Of a stretch of DNA of 64,000 nt, positions 16,837 through 26,038 are shown piece after piece. Made by a program: the position numbers and the translations under genes. The first letter of the stretch is position 1. The number at the start of each line of letters is the position of its first letter. The stretch is from Phycisphaerae bacterium (GTDB lineage: Bacteria > Planctomycetota > Phycisphaerae > UBA1845 > PWPN01), in NCBI GenBank assembly GCA_018003015.1, contig JAGNEZ010000003.1, positions 62,001 through 126,000 on the forward strand. Direction: 5' to 3'. The notes below the pieces were generated by a model, which was not told the origin of the DNA, made no database searches, and was given only the letters and a program-made list of their open reading frames with translations.

Positions 16837-17988
16837 CTACTCTTCCTTCGCCAGTTGCCGGTAGTACTGCTCGACAAGTTGGCGGTATCGGCTCGGGAAG
16901 CTCTCCCGTAGAGATTGCAGAATACGCTGCCGCTCTTCCGGACGCATCTGGCCCCATTGCTCTCCGGGCCGAACCGTCGCCCGGCGTTGCAGCGGCCCCT
17001 TCCCCCCCTCGCCGCTCGGAAGCATCGAGTCGCTCGCCGGGGCCACCGGATTGCCCTGAGCCTTTCCACCCTGCCCACCCTTGCCCCCCTTGGCCCGCTG
17101 CGGTTGTTGCTGCTTCTCCTGCGCCTCAGCGTCCTGAATCAGCTTGTCAAGGAGCTCGACTGCCCGCTGCTGCTTGTCCCGAACCGGCTGCCCCGCGCTA
17201 CCCCTCGCCAGCCGCCGGCTCGCGTACGTCATCAGGTCGGAAACGTCACCCAGACCCTCCGGCCGCCGAACACTCAATTCTTGAAGCATCTGACGAGCAG
17301 GCAAACGATACTTGTCGGGCGCACCCGGATGCTGCAGCTCAAATTGCCGCAACGATGCCAGCGCCTCCTCATAACGCAGATCGAGTACTTGGCAGTACGC
17401 GGCCAGAAAATCCACTTCCGCCTCCAGGAACGTCTTCTCCATCAGTTCGGCTTCGCGCCCAACAAGTGCGGCCAGCAACAGCTCAGCCTGGTCGGTGCGA
17501 TCCTGCTCCACCAGGGCCCGGGCCAGCATCGCCGTCGCATGCAACGCGATGTAGGCATCCCGGTCCGCCATCAGCGGCCCAAGCGCCTTCTCGGCAAGCG
17601 CGTAGTCCTCCTTCTCCATCGCATCAAGAGCGGTCCTGAACGTCGGCGACACGATCGCCAGGGCTGCGGTCATAAACCCCTGCGGCTCCTTCTCCTCACG
17701 ATGCGCCTTCCACCCCTCGACCACCGCCTTCCTCGCCGCCGGCTCCACATCCGGCGAGCCCTGAACATGGGCAACAAACCGATCGATCAACTCCACCGCC
17801 CCCTTGCGCGCCGCCTCAGGTGACAGAATAGGCCGTAACTCGCCAGCCGGCACCGAGGCCGCCGGGCGAGTAGCCACGACCCGAGACACCGGCTCAGAGG
17901 CGGCCGCCGACAATGCCTGCTGGCAAAGCAGCAGCGCCACAAGCGCACCGCCAAACCAAGTAGTACTACCACGCCATATCGTGATCAT
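16837..17988 (-). CDS. Exported helical-repeat (TPR-like) hypothetical protein
   Basis: The protein has about 383 residues from ATG 17988 (MITIWRGSTTWFGGALVALL), which gives a clear signal peptide ending near AAASE. A longer start at 18030 would add 14 residues in front of it. Residues about 70-250 are alternating helices with TPR-like spacing (MEKEDYALAEKALGPLMADR, LLLAALVGREAELMEKTFL). Residues about 300-345 are Gln/Gly/Lys-rich low complexity. The C-terminal 35 residues (RPEERQRILQSLRESFPSRY) form a charged helix often seen in planctomycete exported proteins. No enzyme motif is present. It sits 32 bases upstream of the NPCBM gene and 74 bases downstream of the coiled-coil gene, likely in one operon. 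Confidence 0.65.
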   Translation of the reverse strand: MITIWRGSTTWFGGALVALLLCQQALSAAASEPVSRVVATRPAASVPAGELRPILSPEAARKGAVELIDRFVAHVQGSPDVEPAARKAVVEGWKAHREEKEPQGFMTAALAIVSPTFRTALDAMEKEDYALAEKALGPLMADRDAYIALHATAMLARALVEQDRTDQAELLLAALVGREAELMEKTFLEAEVDFLAAYCQVLDLRYEEALASLRQFELQHPGAPDKYRLPARQMLQELSVRRPEGLGDVSDLMTYASRRLARGSAGQPVRDKQQRAVELLDKLIQDAEAQEKQQQPQRAKGGKGGQGGKAQGNPVAPASDSMLPSGEGGKGPLQRRATVRPGEQWGQMRPEERQRILQSLRESFPSRYRQLVEQYYRQLAKEE

Positions 17989-18061
17989 CTCTCGACAACC
18001 TGCTCCACTCGCCCCTTTCTCACCGCTCACTTCGCACTGCCACGTCGCGAAGCGACGTGCC

Positions 18062-19687
18062 TCATTGCCCCGTCGCCTTCTCGTTCATCTTCCGGGCCAT
18101 CTCCGCCACCTGACGCTGCCGGTCCGCAGTCCGGCGCATCAGCCGGTCGCGATCCGCCCCCTCGCTCGCCAGCCTCTCGTGCTCCGCCGTCTGCCGGTTG
18201 ACCCGCATCTGGCAGGACCGCAGCAGCTTCAGCTCCGCCGAGGCCGGCAGCAGCGGCGGGCTCGCCCCTTGACCCTGCTCACCCGACGGCGACTCACCCG
18301 AGGCAATCTGCTGGCGAAGCTGCTTCACCGAGTCGATCAGCTCCTCCAACGACGCGATGACCTCGGCCATCATCCGTTGAGTCGGCTCGTCGGTCGCCTT
18401 GTCCCTCAGCCGCCGGGCGATCTCCACCATGTCCTCGCGGAGCTGCTCGACCAGCCTGGGCACCACGATCGTCGTGCCCTCCTCCTTCAGGATTCGCAGG
18501 GCGTCGTCCGCCTCGCCCGCTAGACCCGTCTCGTCCTGGATCAGCCCTGCCAGCTTGAGCTCATCAGCATGGGCCCAGGTGACCGGGCCTTTCGCCTGCA
18601 AGGCAACCGCCCCCTCCTTGATGGTCGTCTGCTTGATCAGCATGCTCCGGAACCGCGACTCCAGACCGGCCAGCATCTGCTCCTGCTGCTCGCGGCGAAG
18701 CTGATCGAGCGATTCCTCCAGCTCGCGCTTGGCCCGCTCGAGTTGGTCAATGGCCTTCTGCTGGTCCTGACTGGCATCACCTCTGTTCTGCGCGTCCAGC
18801 TTGTCCGCCGCATCACCCATGTGCTGACGAGCTTGCTCCACACGGTCAGCCCCCGGCGCCGGCTCCTGATTCTGCCCGTTCTGGCCACTCTGGCCGTCCG
18901 AAGAAGGCGATTCTTGAAATGACTGCGCGTCGGAAGGGCCACCCTGTATACCCGGCCTCGGGTCGCCCAACAACGGCTTGCCCTTCTGTGAACCCCCTTC
19001 GTCCTTGCCATTGTTCGGAAATCGGTTCGAGGAATCCCCCTTCGACCGGTCCGTCGAGGGCTTCGTCGTCCCGTCGCCATCGCTCGGCTGAGACGAGGCC
19101 CCACCCTTCATCCGCTCGATTAGTTCCTCCGCCCTCTTCTGCAGCTGGCGCTGTGTGTCGGCCAGCCCCTTGGCCCCCTGCGCATCCTGCCGATCCTGGC
19201 CGTCCGTGGCCCCCTTGAGCCGCTTCTGCTGGTCGAGCAACTGCAGGATGCGCTCCTCGATCGCCTTCAGCCGCTCGATGGCCTTGGCCCGCTCGTCACG
19301 GCCGTCCTCCTCTTCGGTCAGGGCCTTCACCAGACCCTCCAGCCCCGCTAGCACCGCCGCCTGACGATCGGCCGCATCAGTCAGCTCCCCTTTGTCCAGC
19401 AAATCGATGCTTTCATCCATCAACCGCCGGAGCAGCAACTCCCGAGCCCGGTGCAGGGCGGCCTCCAGCCGCTTGGCCTGCTCGGGCTCCGTCGCCTTGA
19501 GCTTCTCCGCAAGCCGGTACATCCGGTCTTCGAGCTGCGTCATCCGATCACGAACAATCTCCTGCCGAGCAGCCAGAGGATCCTTGGCCGTCCCCGAATC
19601 CGCAGGCCCACTTTGGGCCCAGGCAAAACCGGGGACCGCCAGAAGAAACAGCCCAACCCACACCACGGTGATCCAGTGAGGCATCAT
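18062..19687 (-). CDS. Exported coiled-coil protein
   Basis: The protein has 541 residues from ATG 19687, which starts a clean signal peptide (MMPHWITVVWVGLFLLAVPG, cleavage near AWAQ). Heptad-rich helices run about 30-190 (QLEDRMYRLAEKLKATEPEQ, ERILQLLDQQKRLKG). Next comes a low-complexity Gly/Ser/Gln linker (about 195-290), more coiled coil (290-370), and a C-terminal helical domain. It is probably a periplasmic scaffold. No homologous function is recognised. It is the first gene of a leftward trio (with 16837-17988 and 15501-16805), and the M16 peptidase gene lies 86 bases upstream on the same strand. An alternative start at 19744 adds residues before the signal peptide and is less likely. 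Confidence 0.65.
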   Translation of the reverse strand: MMPHWITVVWVGLFLLAVPGFAWAQSGPADSGTAKDPLAARQEIVRDRMTQLEDRMYRLAEKLKATEPEQAKRLEAALHRARELLLRRLMDESIDLLDKGELTDAADRQAAVLAGLEGLVKALTEEEDGRDERAKAIERLKAIEERILQLLDQQKRLKGATDGQDRQDAQGAKGLADTQRQLQKRAEELIERMKGGASSQPSDGDGTTKPSTDRSKGDSSNRFPNNGKDEGGSQKGKPLLGDPRPGIQGGPSDAQSFQESPSSDGQSGQNGQNQEPAPGADRVEQARQHMGDAADKLDAQNRGDASQDQQKAIDQLERAKRELEESLDQLRREQQEQMLAGLESRFRSMLIKQTTIKEGAVALQAKGPVTWAHADELKLAGLIQDETGLAGEADDALRILKEEGTTIVVPRLVEQLREDMVEIARRLRDKATDEPTQRMMAEVIASLEELIDSVKQLRQQIASGESPSGEQGQGASPPLLPASAELKLLRSCQMRVNRQTAEHERLASEGADRDRLMRRTADRQRQVAEMARKMNEKATGQ

Positions 19688-19773
19688 CGCGATCCTAGCC
19701 CGCCTCCCAAAGGGGGTCAACGAATCCCCACCGGCGGCCACCACGCCTCCTCAACTCCCCACGAATACCATGG

Positions 19774-21018
19774 TTACGCAGGCCAGGCCCTCGGGCCAAC
19801 GCTCACCAGGTGACCCTGGCCGGTCACCGAGAATACCTCGAGATACCGCCCCACCGTCTCGGCCGTGATCGCATCAACCGCGGCCAAACGCTCCTCGGCA
19901 GGTCGCGGCCGGCCAAGATAGTCGACGTCGTCGGCAATCTGGCCCAGCCGGTAGAACGGAGCCTCCGATTCCGTGGCCAGCGACGTGCGCCGCAGATTCT
20001 TGACCCGCTGCAGCTCCTTGGGCTCCGGACCGCAGTCGGCCAGGCTTCGGGCCTCCCGGCGCATGGCGTCAAGTACCTGCTCACAGTTCTCCGGCTCGCA
20101 CAGGGCATACAACAGCATGACCCCAAAGTCGCCGTACTCCTCACGAAACGCGCCCGCTCGGGTGCTCAGACCCTTCTGCACAATGTTCCAGTAGAACCGC
20201 GAGTTGCTGCCGCCCAGAATCGCCGCCACCGCCTCCGCCGTCTCGTCCAGGGGATCGGCCGCCGACGGCGCGGAAAATGCCAACAGCACCGCCTGCTGAT
20301 GAAAACGCTCCAGCGGACGAACGGCCACACCCCTGGTCACGCTCGGCGGCCGGCGGGTGTCGGCCACCCCGTCGGCTTCCCAACCGCCGCAGATCCGCTC
20401 GGCCGCCGCAATCGCCGCCCCCGGCTCGATATCCCCGGCAACGATCAGAACCAGGTTGCTGGCCGCGTACCGCCGTCGATGGTAGGCCACCATCTGGTCC
20501 CGGGTCATGGCCCGAATGGTCCGCTCGTAACCCAACACCGGCCAGGCCAGCGGACTGCCCGGACAAACGCGCTCGTAGAGAAAATCGTAGGCGTTGCTGG
20601 TCAGATCATCGTTCGACATGGCAATCTCTTCCAGCACCACGTTCTTCTCCATGTCGAACTCGCCCGGCGGAAACGTCGGACGCATGATGTCGGCCAGTAG
20701 CCCAAGCTGTCGTTCGAAATCCTCGGACCGAACCCAACCATAGTAGAACGTGCGGTCCTTGCTGGTGAAAGCGTTGTACTGGGCCCCCATCTCGTCAAAC
20801 TCGATGTTGACCTGCTCCCAACTCCGCTTCGCCGTCCCTTTGAAGCACATGTGCTCGAGAAAGTGGGAAACCCCGGCCATCTCCGGCGGATCGTCCCGAG
20901 CCCCGGTGCGAACCAGAAATCCGCAGGCCACCGAGGGCACGTGAGGCATGACCTCGATCACGAGCCGCAGGCCGTTCTCCAAACGATGCTGGATGAAGCG
21001 AGGGACAGACATAGGCAC
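19774..21018 (-). CDS. M16-family zinc peptidase (processing-peptidase-like)
   Basis: The 414-residue enzyme has the inverted zinc motif H-x-x-E-H as HFLEH at residues 52-56. The second glutamate follows in NVVLEEIAMSNDDLTSNAYD near residue 132, the pattern of pitrilysin/insulinase and mitochondrial processing peptidase beta. The N-terminal catalytic half (1-210) is followed by the non-catalytic M16_C half (RFYWNIVQKGLSTRAGAF, VDYLGRPRPAEERLAAVDAI). The size fits the short bacterial form. There is no signal peptide, so it is probably cytoplasmic. Such proteins degrade peptides, but the substrate here is unknown. The gene lies upstream of the coiled-coil trio on the same strand. Confidence 0.9.
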   Translation of the reverse strand: MPMSVPRFIQHRLENGLRLVIEVMPHVPSVACGFLVRTGARDDPPEMAGVSHFLEHMCFKGTAKRSWEQVNIEFDEMGAQYNAFTSKDRTFYYGWVRSEDFERQLGLLADIMRPTFPPGEFDMEKNVVLEEIAMSNDDLTSNAYDFLYERVCPGSPLAWPVLGYERTIRAMTRDQMVAYHRRRYAASNLVLIVAGDIEPGAAIAAAERICGGWEADGVADTRRPPSVTRGVAVRPLERFHQQAVLLAFSAPSAADPLDETAEAVAAILGGSNSRFYWNIVQKGLSTRAGAFREEYGDFGVMLLYALCEPENCEQVLDAMRREARSLADCGPEPKELQRVKNLRRTSLATESEAPFYRLGQIADDVDYLGRPRPAEERLAAVDAITAETVGRYLEVFSVTGQGHLVSVGPRAWPA

Positions 21019-21496
21019 ACGTCACAAAGTCAACACGCACAACAGGAAGCCAGAAGCCAAAGTCAAGAAACGAATGCACCAAGACACCGGGACGCACCAA
21101 ACACAGCGGTGCGGCGCCGCACGCTTCACGCTTACGCCGGGCCGCCCGCCCAAAGCCGCCACGTCCCCGATCCTCCATGCCCCCCACGCGGCGTCCCTTC
21201 TCGCCCATCAGTATAAGGCAATCCAACGCAGTTGGCGCGGGCCAGGGGGCAACGCACCCCTCCCGGCAAACCCGCGGAACAACCTCCGAGAAACGAAGGA
21301 CCTCCTCCCGGCAGAAAACCCCCATCCCGCCCGGGAATATCGCCCCAGATCACCTCCCGCCGATCCGGCCACCGTGAGCGCCCCACCACCCACGCCAGTC
21401 GCGGTTTTTACCCGAATGCCCCGCTTCACCACAGCCAACATATCGTAGAGTCAATACCCACGGGACCAGATGGCTTTTAGGTTATGGGAGGGTCAC
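21019..21496. other. Divergent intergenic region
   Basis: These 478 bases lie between the leftward M16 gene and a small rightward gene. The segment is GC-rich, and none of its open frames has both a start context and protein-like composition. A purine-rich patch occurs near 21046-21075. I see no clear promoter, repeat or RNA gene. Confidence 0.35.
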
Positions 21497-21745
21497 ATGG
21501 CGGCAACCGAATCAACCAACCTTCATCAGTTCATCGCCTACTTCGAGGAACCTGAACCGGGCGTTCCGGACGGCCACACGGGCTGGTACCACAGCAACGG
21601 CAAACAGCCGCTGCAGTCCGCCAGCGACGTGTTCACCTGGACCGAGGGCAGCGCCACCCTGGTGAAGCCGGACATTGCCGGTCCGTTCACCGCTAAATCG
21701 CTGGCGGTCGCGGATCTGCAAGCATCCCTCAGCCAGAACAGCTAA
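21497..21745 (+). CDS. Small hypothetical protein, 82 residues
   Basis: This 82-residue, acidic, probably cytoplasmic protein begins MAATESTNLHQFIAYFEEPE at ATG 21497, preceded by GGGAGG (21486-21491, spacing 5). An upstream ATG at 21470 lacks a site. The middle contains aromatic and Gly residues (GHTGWYHSNGKQPLQSAS) and the end is a short helix. I do not recognise a family. A stem-loop (21791-21820) follows it before the DUF362 gene. Confidence 0.6.
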   Translation: MAATESTNLHQFIAYFEEPEPGVPDGHTGWYHSNGKQPLQSASDVFTWTEGSATLVKPDIAGPFTAKSLAVADLQASLSQNS

Positions 21746-21790
21746 CCTCGTTAAGCTTCGTTCGTGTCCGTCTATCAGGTCGCACGGCTT

Positions 21791-21820
21791 CCCGTGGCCC
21801 GCGCATGCGTGGTCCACGGG
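21791..21820 (+). terminator. Stem-loop between small ORF and DUF362 gene
   Basis: CCCGTGG (21791-21797) pairs with CCACGGG (21814-21820), and the 16-base loop itself contains the palindrome CGCATGCG. There is no T-run. It could be an intergenic attenuator or terminator. Confidence 0.35.
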
Positions 21821-21868
21821 CGGTCGTGCTTCATTGCGGTCGACCACACCCATACCTAGAATACGCGG

Positions 21869-23167
21869 ATGAGTCGATCACCCGTCGCCATCATCCGAAC
21901 CACGCCGGCCACCATCCTGGCCGATTACCACCGTCTGATGAACCTGGCCGGTTATCGGAACGTCATCGACCCCCACGCCGACACCGCCCTGAAAGTCAAT
22001 ATCTCCTGGCATTTCTTCTACCCCGGTTCCAGCACCACACCCTGGCAGCTCGAGGGCGTCATCCGGACCATGAAACGAGATGGCTACGACCCAAACTTGA
22101 TCCACGCTTGCCATAACCGCACCGTCGTCATCGACGCCCATCTCGGCGAGCGAGAGAACAAGCAGATCTGCCCCGTCCAGGCCCACGGGCTGCGCAACGT
22201 GCATCTCTACGAAGGCGAAGAGTGGATTAACATCCGCGACGCAGTGGGCGATCTGACCAGCCAATTCCTCTGCCTGAACCAGGTCTACCCCAACGGCTTC
22301 TCGATCCCCAAACGCTTCATCGGCGAGAACATCATCCACCTGCCAACCATCAAGACCCACGTGTTCACCACCACCACGGGAGCAATGAAGAACGCTTTCG
22401 GCGGCCTGCTCAACGAACGCCGACACTGGACCCACCCCGTGATCCACGAGACCCTGGTCGACCTGCTCATGATCCAGAAGAGAATTCACCGCGGACTCTT
22501 CGCGGTCATGGACGGCACCTTCGCCGGCGACGGGCCCGGCCCACGGTGCATGATACCCCACCTCAAGAACATACTCCTTGCGTCCGCTGACCAGGTCGCC
22601 ATCGACGCCATCGCCGCCAGGCTCATGGGCTTCGACCCGCTCAAGGACTGCAGGTTCATCCGCCTGGCGCATGACCTGGGCTTGGGCTGCGGCGATGTAC
22701 GCGACATCGAGATCGTCGGAGATGTCGACGCCGCTGAAGAAAACTGGCATTTCGACGGCCCCTTCAAACAGATGACCTTCGCCAGCCGCATGCAGCATCG
22801 GATCTACTGGGGCAGACTCAAGACCGCCCTGGAGTGGTCGCTCAAAACCTGGCTCGCTCCCTGGGCCTACGTCGCCAGCGTGATCTATCACGACATGTAC
22901 TGGTACCCGCGCAACGGCAGCATCCGAATGCACCAGATCCTGCACAGCGATTGGGGACGCCTCTTCCACAACTGGGAACATCTCACTCCCGACCAGAACG
23001 GCTGGCCGGACGTGGGCAGCGAACCGGCCCGCCTGAAACCCGGAACCGCCCGGCTCCTGAGCAAGGCCGTGCGCGTGCTCGGCACCTGCGTCGTCGAGGC
23101 CCCCGAAGCCGCTCGCCTTCGCCGAAGAAAGACCGTCCGCCCCGCCGGAACCCCAGCCCACGGTTAG
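21869..23167 (+). CDS. DUF362-domain protein
   Basis: The 432-residue protein matches DUF362 across about residues 40-290. Conserved segments include LKVNISWHFFYPGSSTTPW, IIHLPTIKTHVFTTTTGAMK, NAFGGLLNERRHWTH and MDGTFAGDGPGPR. Members often carry iron-sulfur clusters in an added ferredoxin domain; none is present here (no CxxCxxC). A C-terminal part (about 310-432) is helical with a hydrophobic stretch (WLAPWAYVASVIYHDMYW) and an arginine-rich tail. The molecular function of the family is not established. It is followed 97 bases later by a two-component operon with its own promoter, so cotranscription is not required. Confidence 0.82.
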   Translation: MSRSPVAIIRTTPATILADYHRLMNLAGYRNVIDPHADTALKVNISWHFFYPGSSTTPWQLEGVIRTMKRDGYDPNLIHACHNRTVVIDAHLGERENKQICPVQAHGLRNVHLYEGEEWINIRDAVGDLTSQFLCLNQVYPNGFSIPKRFIGENIIHLPTIKTHVFTTTTGAMKNAFGGLLNERRHWTHPVIHETLVDLLMIQKRIHRGLFAVMDGTFAGDGPGPRCMIPHLKNILLASADQVAIDAIAARLMGFDPLKDCRFIRLAHDLGLGCGDVRDIEIVGDVDAAEENWHFDGPFKQMTFASRMQHRIYWGRLKTALEWSLKTWLAPWAYVASVIYHDMYWYPRNGSIRMHQILHSDWGRLFHNWEHLTPDQNGWPDVGSEPARLKPGTARLLSKAVRVLGTCVVEAPEAARLRRRKTVRPAGTPAHG

Positions 23168-23194
23168 GACACCTCCACACTCCCGCCCAGTCCA

Positions 23195-23223
23195 TTGAGC
23201 AAGCAGCCCACCAAGCCTACAAT
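23195..23223 (+). promoter_or_regulatory. Sigma-70-type promoter of the two-component operon
   Basis: TTGAGC (23195-23200) and TACAAT (23218-23223) are separated by exactly 17 bases. The predicted start of transcription is near 23230, about 35 bases before the GTG start of the response regulator. Confidence 0.6.
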
Positions 23224-23264
23224 CCTCGGTATGGACACATCCGTCATGGCTTGAGGACCGAACC

Positions 23265-23945
23265 GTGCGCTTGCTGGTAGTCGAAGACAACCCCAAAATG
23301 GCAGACTTCATCCGTCAGGGCTTCGCCGAACAAGGCTACGCCGTGGACGTCGCCCCCACCGCCCACGACGGCGAAGCCTGCGCCGCCAGCGGTAACTACG
23401 ATTGCGTCGTGCTCGACGTCATGCTGCCCGACCAGGACGGCTTGACCGTCTGCCGCCACCTCCGGCGACGCGGCGTTCGAACACCCATCCTCATGCTCAC
23501 CGCCCTCGGCTCAACCTCCGACAAGGTCGCCGGATTGGAGGCCGGCGCCGACGACTACCTCGCCAAGCCCTTCGAGTTCGTGGAACTGATCGCCCGGGTG
23601 CGGGCCCTGCTCCGCCGCGGACAGGCCCAGGAGGCCACCACCCTCAAGTTCGAGGACCTCGAGATGGACCTCCTCGCTCGCCAGGTCACCCGGGCCGGCC
23701 ACAAAATCAAACTCACAACCAAGGAGTTCGCGATGCTCGAAACATTCATCCGGAATGCCAACCGGGTGCTCAGCCGAACCGAAATCAGCGAACGCGTCTG
23801 GGACATGAACTTCGACCCCGAGAGTAACGTCATCGACGTCTATGTCAGCAACTTGCGCCGAAAAGTCGACAAGGGCTTCAGCCGGCCGTTGATTCACACC
23901 GTCATCGGCACCGGCTACTGCATGCGCTCCCCAACCTCCTCATGA
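23265..23945 (+). CDS. OmpR-family response regulator (CusR/QseB-like)
   Basis: The 226-residue protein has a receiver domain (1-118) with the acidic pair VVEDN, the phospho-acceptor Asp51 in VVLDVMLPD, Thr in MLTALG and Lys in AKPFE. It is followed by an OmpR-type winged helix (about 128-222: LTTKEFAMLETFIRNANRVL, DVYVSNLRRKVDKG). It starts with GTG at 23265, the only start that preserves MRLLVVEDN. It overlaps the kinase gene by four bases (ATGA), so the two form an operon. Target genes are unknown. The absence of a metal-efflux system nearby leaves the CusR resemblance uninformative about signal. Confidence 0.93.
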   Translation: MRLLVVEDNPKMADFIRQGFAEQGYAVDVAPTAHDGEACAASGNYDCVVLDVMLPDQDGLTVCRHLRRRGVRTPILMLTALGSTSDKVAGLEAGADDYLAKPFEFVELIARVRALLRRGQAQEATTLKFEDLEMDLLARQVTRAGHKIKLTTKEFAMLETFIRNANRVLSRTEISERVWDMNFDPESNVIDVYVSNLRRKVDKGFSRPLIHTVIGTGYCMRSPTSS

Positions 23946-25429
23946 ATCAACGAGACATCATGAACCGCCCTCTCTTTACCCTTCGCCTCAAACTCACCCT
24001 CCTCTACCTGGCCGTGTTCGGCGTGCTCCTGGGCGGCCTGTCAATCATCCTGGTCACCATGCGCGAACAGTACATCACCGAGGACTTCGACCAGCGACTC
24101 ATAGGCCGAGCCATGAGCATGCTGTATGCGATCAACCTGGCCGAGACCCGGACACCCGCCACCTTCCCCGCGGTGGACGGCGCGGGCGGACGCATCCCCT
24201 TCCGCTTTCCAGGTTACTTCTTCCAGCTCCGCTCGGCAGACGGCACAACCATCGAACGGTCGGAGAATATGGGCCAACGGACTCTGCCGTGGACCACCAC
24301 AGCCCAGGCATCGCGAACCGCCGGCGCGGCCCAGCTCGAAACCGTCCACCGCGACCTCGCCGAGGCACTGACCGGAGACGGCGGCGAACTGCGCCTGCTA
24401 ACCCTCTACCACGCCCCGACGAATCGCCCACCCTTCTTCCTCCAAATCGCGGTCAGCACCGCACCCATCAGACAGTCCATCGCCCAGCTCCGAAGCCTCT
24501 TCCTGGGCGCTATCCCCACCGGACTCCTCATCGCCGGCGCGGCCTCCTGGCTGCTGGCCCGACGAGCTCTGGCCCCCATCGGCCAGATCGCCCGCGAAGC
24601 CCGCGAACTGACCGCCGCCCATCTCGATCGCCGCCTGGCCCTGCCCCCGGGACGAGATGAAGTCGCCGAAATGATCGCCACCATCAATCAAATGCTCGAC
24701 CGGCTGGAAGCCGCCTTCCGGGCCCAGGAACGATTCGTGGCCGACGCGGCCCACGAGCTCAAAACACCCGCCGCCGTCCTTCTCGGCCAGGCCCAGGTCC
24801 TGGCCAGTCAGCCACGCTCGCTCCACGAATACCAGAACTTCCTCACCAGCGTCCAAGAGGAAATGCGGCGGGTCAATCAGATGGTAATCAGCCTTCTCAC
24901 CCTCGCCCGGGCCGACGCCGGACTGCCCATGGAGATCGTCTCGCCAGTGCCCGTCCACGACGTCGTCACCGACGTGGTCCAGCGAAGCCAGCCCAACGCC
25001 GATCAGCGCGGCATACGCCTCGTCCCAAACCTGGCGATGCCCGGCGCGGACGATCAGGAACCGACCGTCTGCGGCGACTCCGAACTGCTCCGCTCGATGA
25101 TCCTCAATCTGGTGCAGAACGCGGTTCGCCATTCGCCTCCAGGAGAGATCGTCGAAATCGCTGTGTCCCGCCGTGGATCGGAGGTCCACGTCTGCGTGGG
25201 CGATCGGGGCCCCGGGATCCCCGCCAAACACCTCGACCAGATCTTCGGCCGCTTCTTCCGAGTCCCCGGCAGCGACACAGGCGGCACCGGCCTGGGTCTG
25301 GCTATCGCCCGGGCCGTAGCCCGTATGCATGGGGGTGACATCGAGGTCCGCAACCGGCCGGTGCGTGGATGTGAGTTCACCGCCCGCCTCCCCGTCGGCA
25401 AGGCCCGGCCCGAACCCAACAGCCCATGA
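23942..25429 (+). CDS. Membrane sensor histidine kinase
   Basis: The 495-residue protein has transmembrane segments near 16-38 and 183-205. These flank a periplasmic sensor region of about 145 residues that contains no recognised domain. HAMP follows (about 207-258; LARRALAPIGQIAREARELT), then HisKA with phospho-acceptor His271 in DAAHELKTPAAVL, and a HATPase domain with N box (LNLVQNAVRHSP), G1 (VGDRGPGIP) and G2 (GGTGLGLAIARAVARMHGG). This is the standard EnvZ/CusS-type layout. It is translationally coupled to the response regulator 23265-23945. The signal sensed is unknown. Confidence 0.93.
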   Translation: MNQRDIMNRPLFTLRLKLTLLYLAVFGVLLGGLSIILVTMREQYITEDFDQRLIGRAMSMLYAINLAETRTPATFPAVDGAGGRIPFRFPGYFFQLRSADGTTIERSENMGQRTLPWTTTAQASRTAGAAQLETVHRDLAEALTGDGGELRLLTLYHAPTNRPPFFLQIAVSTAPIRQSIAQLRSLFLGAIPTGLLIAGAASWLLARRALAPIGQIAREARELTAAHLDRRLALPPGRDEVAEMIATINQMLDRLEAAFRAQERFVADAAHELKTPAAVLLGQAQVLASQPRSLHEYQNFLTSVQEEMRRVNQMVISLLTLARADAGLPMEIVSPVPVHDVVTDVVQRSQPNADQRGIRLVPNLAMPGADDQEPTVCGDSELLRSMILNLVQNAVRHSPPGEIVEIAVSRRGSEVHVCVGDRGPGIPAKHLDQIFGRFFRVPGSDTGGTGLGLAIARAVARMHGGDIEVRNRPVRGCEFTARLPVGKARPEPNSP

Positions 25430-25501
25430 CCAGCCCGGCCACCGTACCCACAAGCCCCTCCCGGCGTTATGATCGCCAGCAGGTCTTCGAGGCCGATGCC
25501 T

Positions 25502-25990
25502 ATGCCTTCTCTGCTTGCCGTCGACCTGGGAATCAAGACCGGCCTCGCCCTCTACGACGGTCAGGGTCGGCTGATCTGGTACCGCAGCCGCAACTTCGGC
25601 ACGGCCGACCGGCTGCGAAGAGCCATACATGCCCTGCTCAACGAGCTGCCCGACCTGCAATACCTGGTCCTCGAAGGCGGCGGAACCTTGTACAACCTCT
25701 GGAATCGCGAAGCCCGGCGACGCGGACTCAACATCCGACAGGTCAGCGCGGAGCAGTGGCGCGCCCGTCTGCTAAAACCCAGCAGACAGCGCAGCGGCAC
25801 TCAGGCCAAGCGATCCGCCAACGATCTGGCCCGCCAAGTCATCGAGTGGTCCGGTACGCCCAAACCGACATCCCTCCGCCATGACGCCGCTGAAGCGGTG
25901 CTGATCGGCCTGTGGGCGGTCCAGGAAATCGGCTGGTCGACGGACTTGAAGTGGCTCCCGGGAAACAACCGTCGTACCACGTCCCCGTGA
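25502..25990 (+). CDS. RuvC/RNase H-fold nuclease-like protein
   Basis: The protein has about 162 residues from ATG 25502 (ATG 25496 is equally possible). The start LLAVDLGIKTGLALYDGQGR is a first beta strand with the catalytic-type Asp. The second acidic site is in YLVLEGGG and the last in LRHDAAEAVLIGLWA, giving the D..E..D order of RuvC-like resolvases. The central part is basic (RRRGLNIRQVSAEQWRARLL). RuvC itself is elsewhere usually next to ruvA/B, so this orphan may be a different structure-specific nuclease. It lies between the kinase gene and the GH13 gene with short gaps. The fold assignment comes from motif pattern only. Confidence 0.65.
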   Translation: MPSLLAVDLGIKTGLALYDGQGRLIWYRSRNFGTADRLRRAIHALLNELPDLQYLVLEGGGTLYNLWNREARRRGLNIRQVSAEQWRARLLKPSRQRSGTQAKRSANDLARQVIEWSGTPKPTSLRHDAAEAVLIGLWAVQEIGWSTDLKWLPGNNRRTTSP

Positions 25991-26038
25991 AGCCGTGCGA
26001 GTTGCCTAAAACGCTGCGGACCCAAAGGAAACTCAACC

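Noticed and set aside
18919-19218. Small rightward frame opposite the coiled-coil gene
   Set aside because: It is antisense to low-complexity coding sequence, and its Pro/Ser/Arg composition is a shadow of the Gly/Ser/Gln linker.
24398-25660. 420-residue leftward open frame
   Set aside because: It is antisense to the histidine kinase gene, with no recognisable domain.
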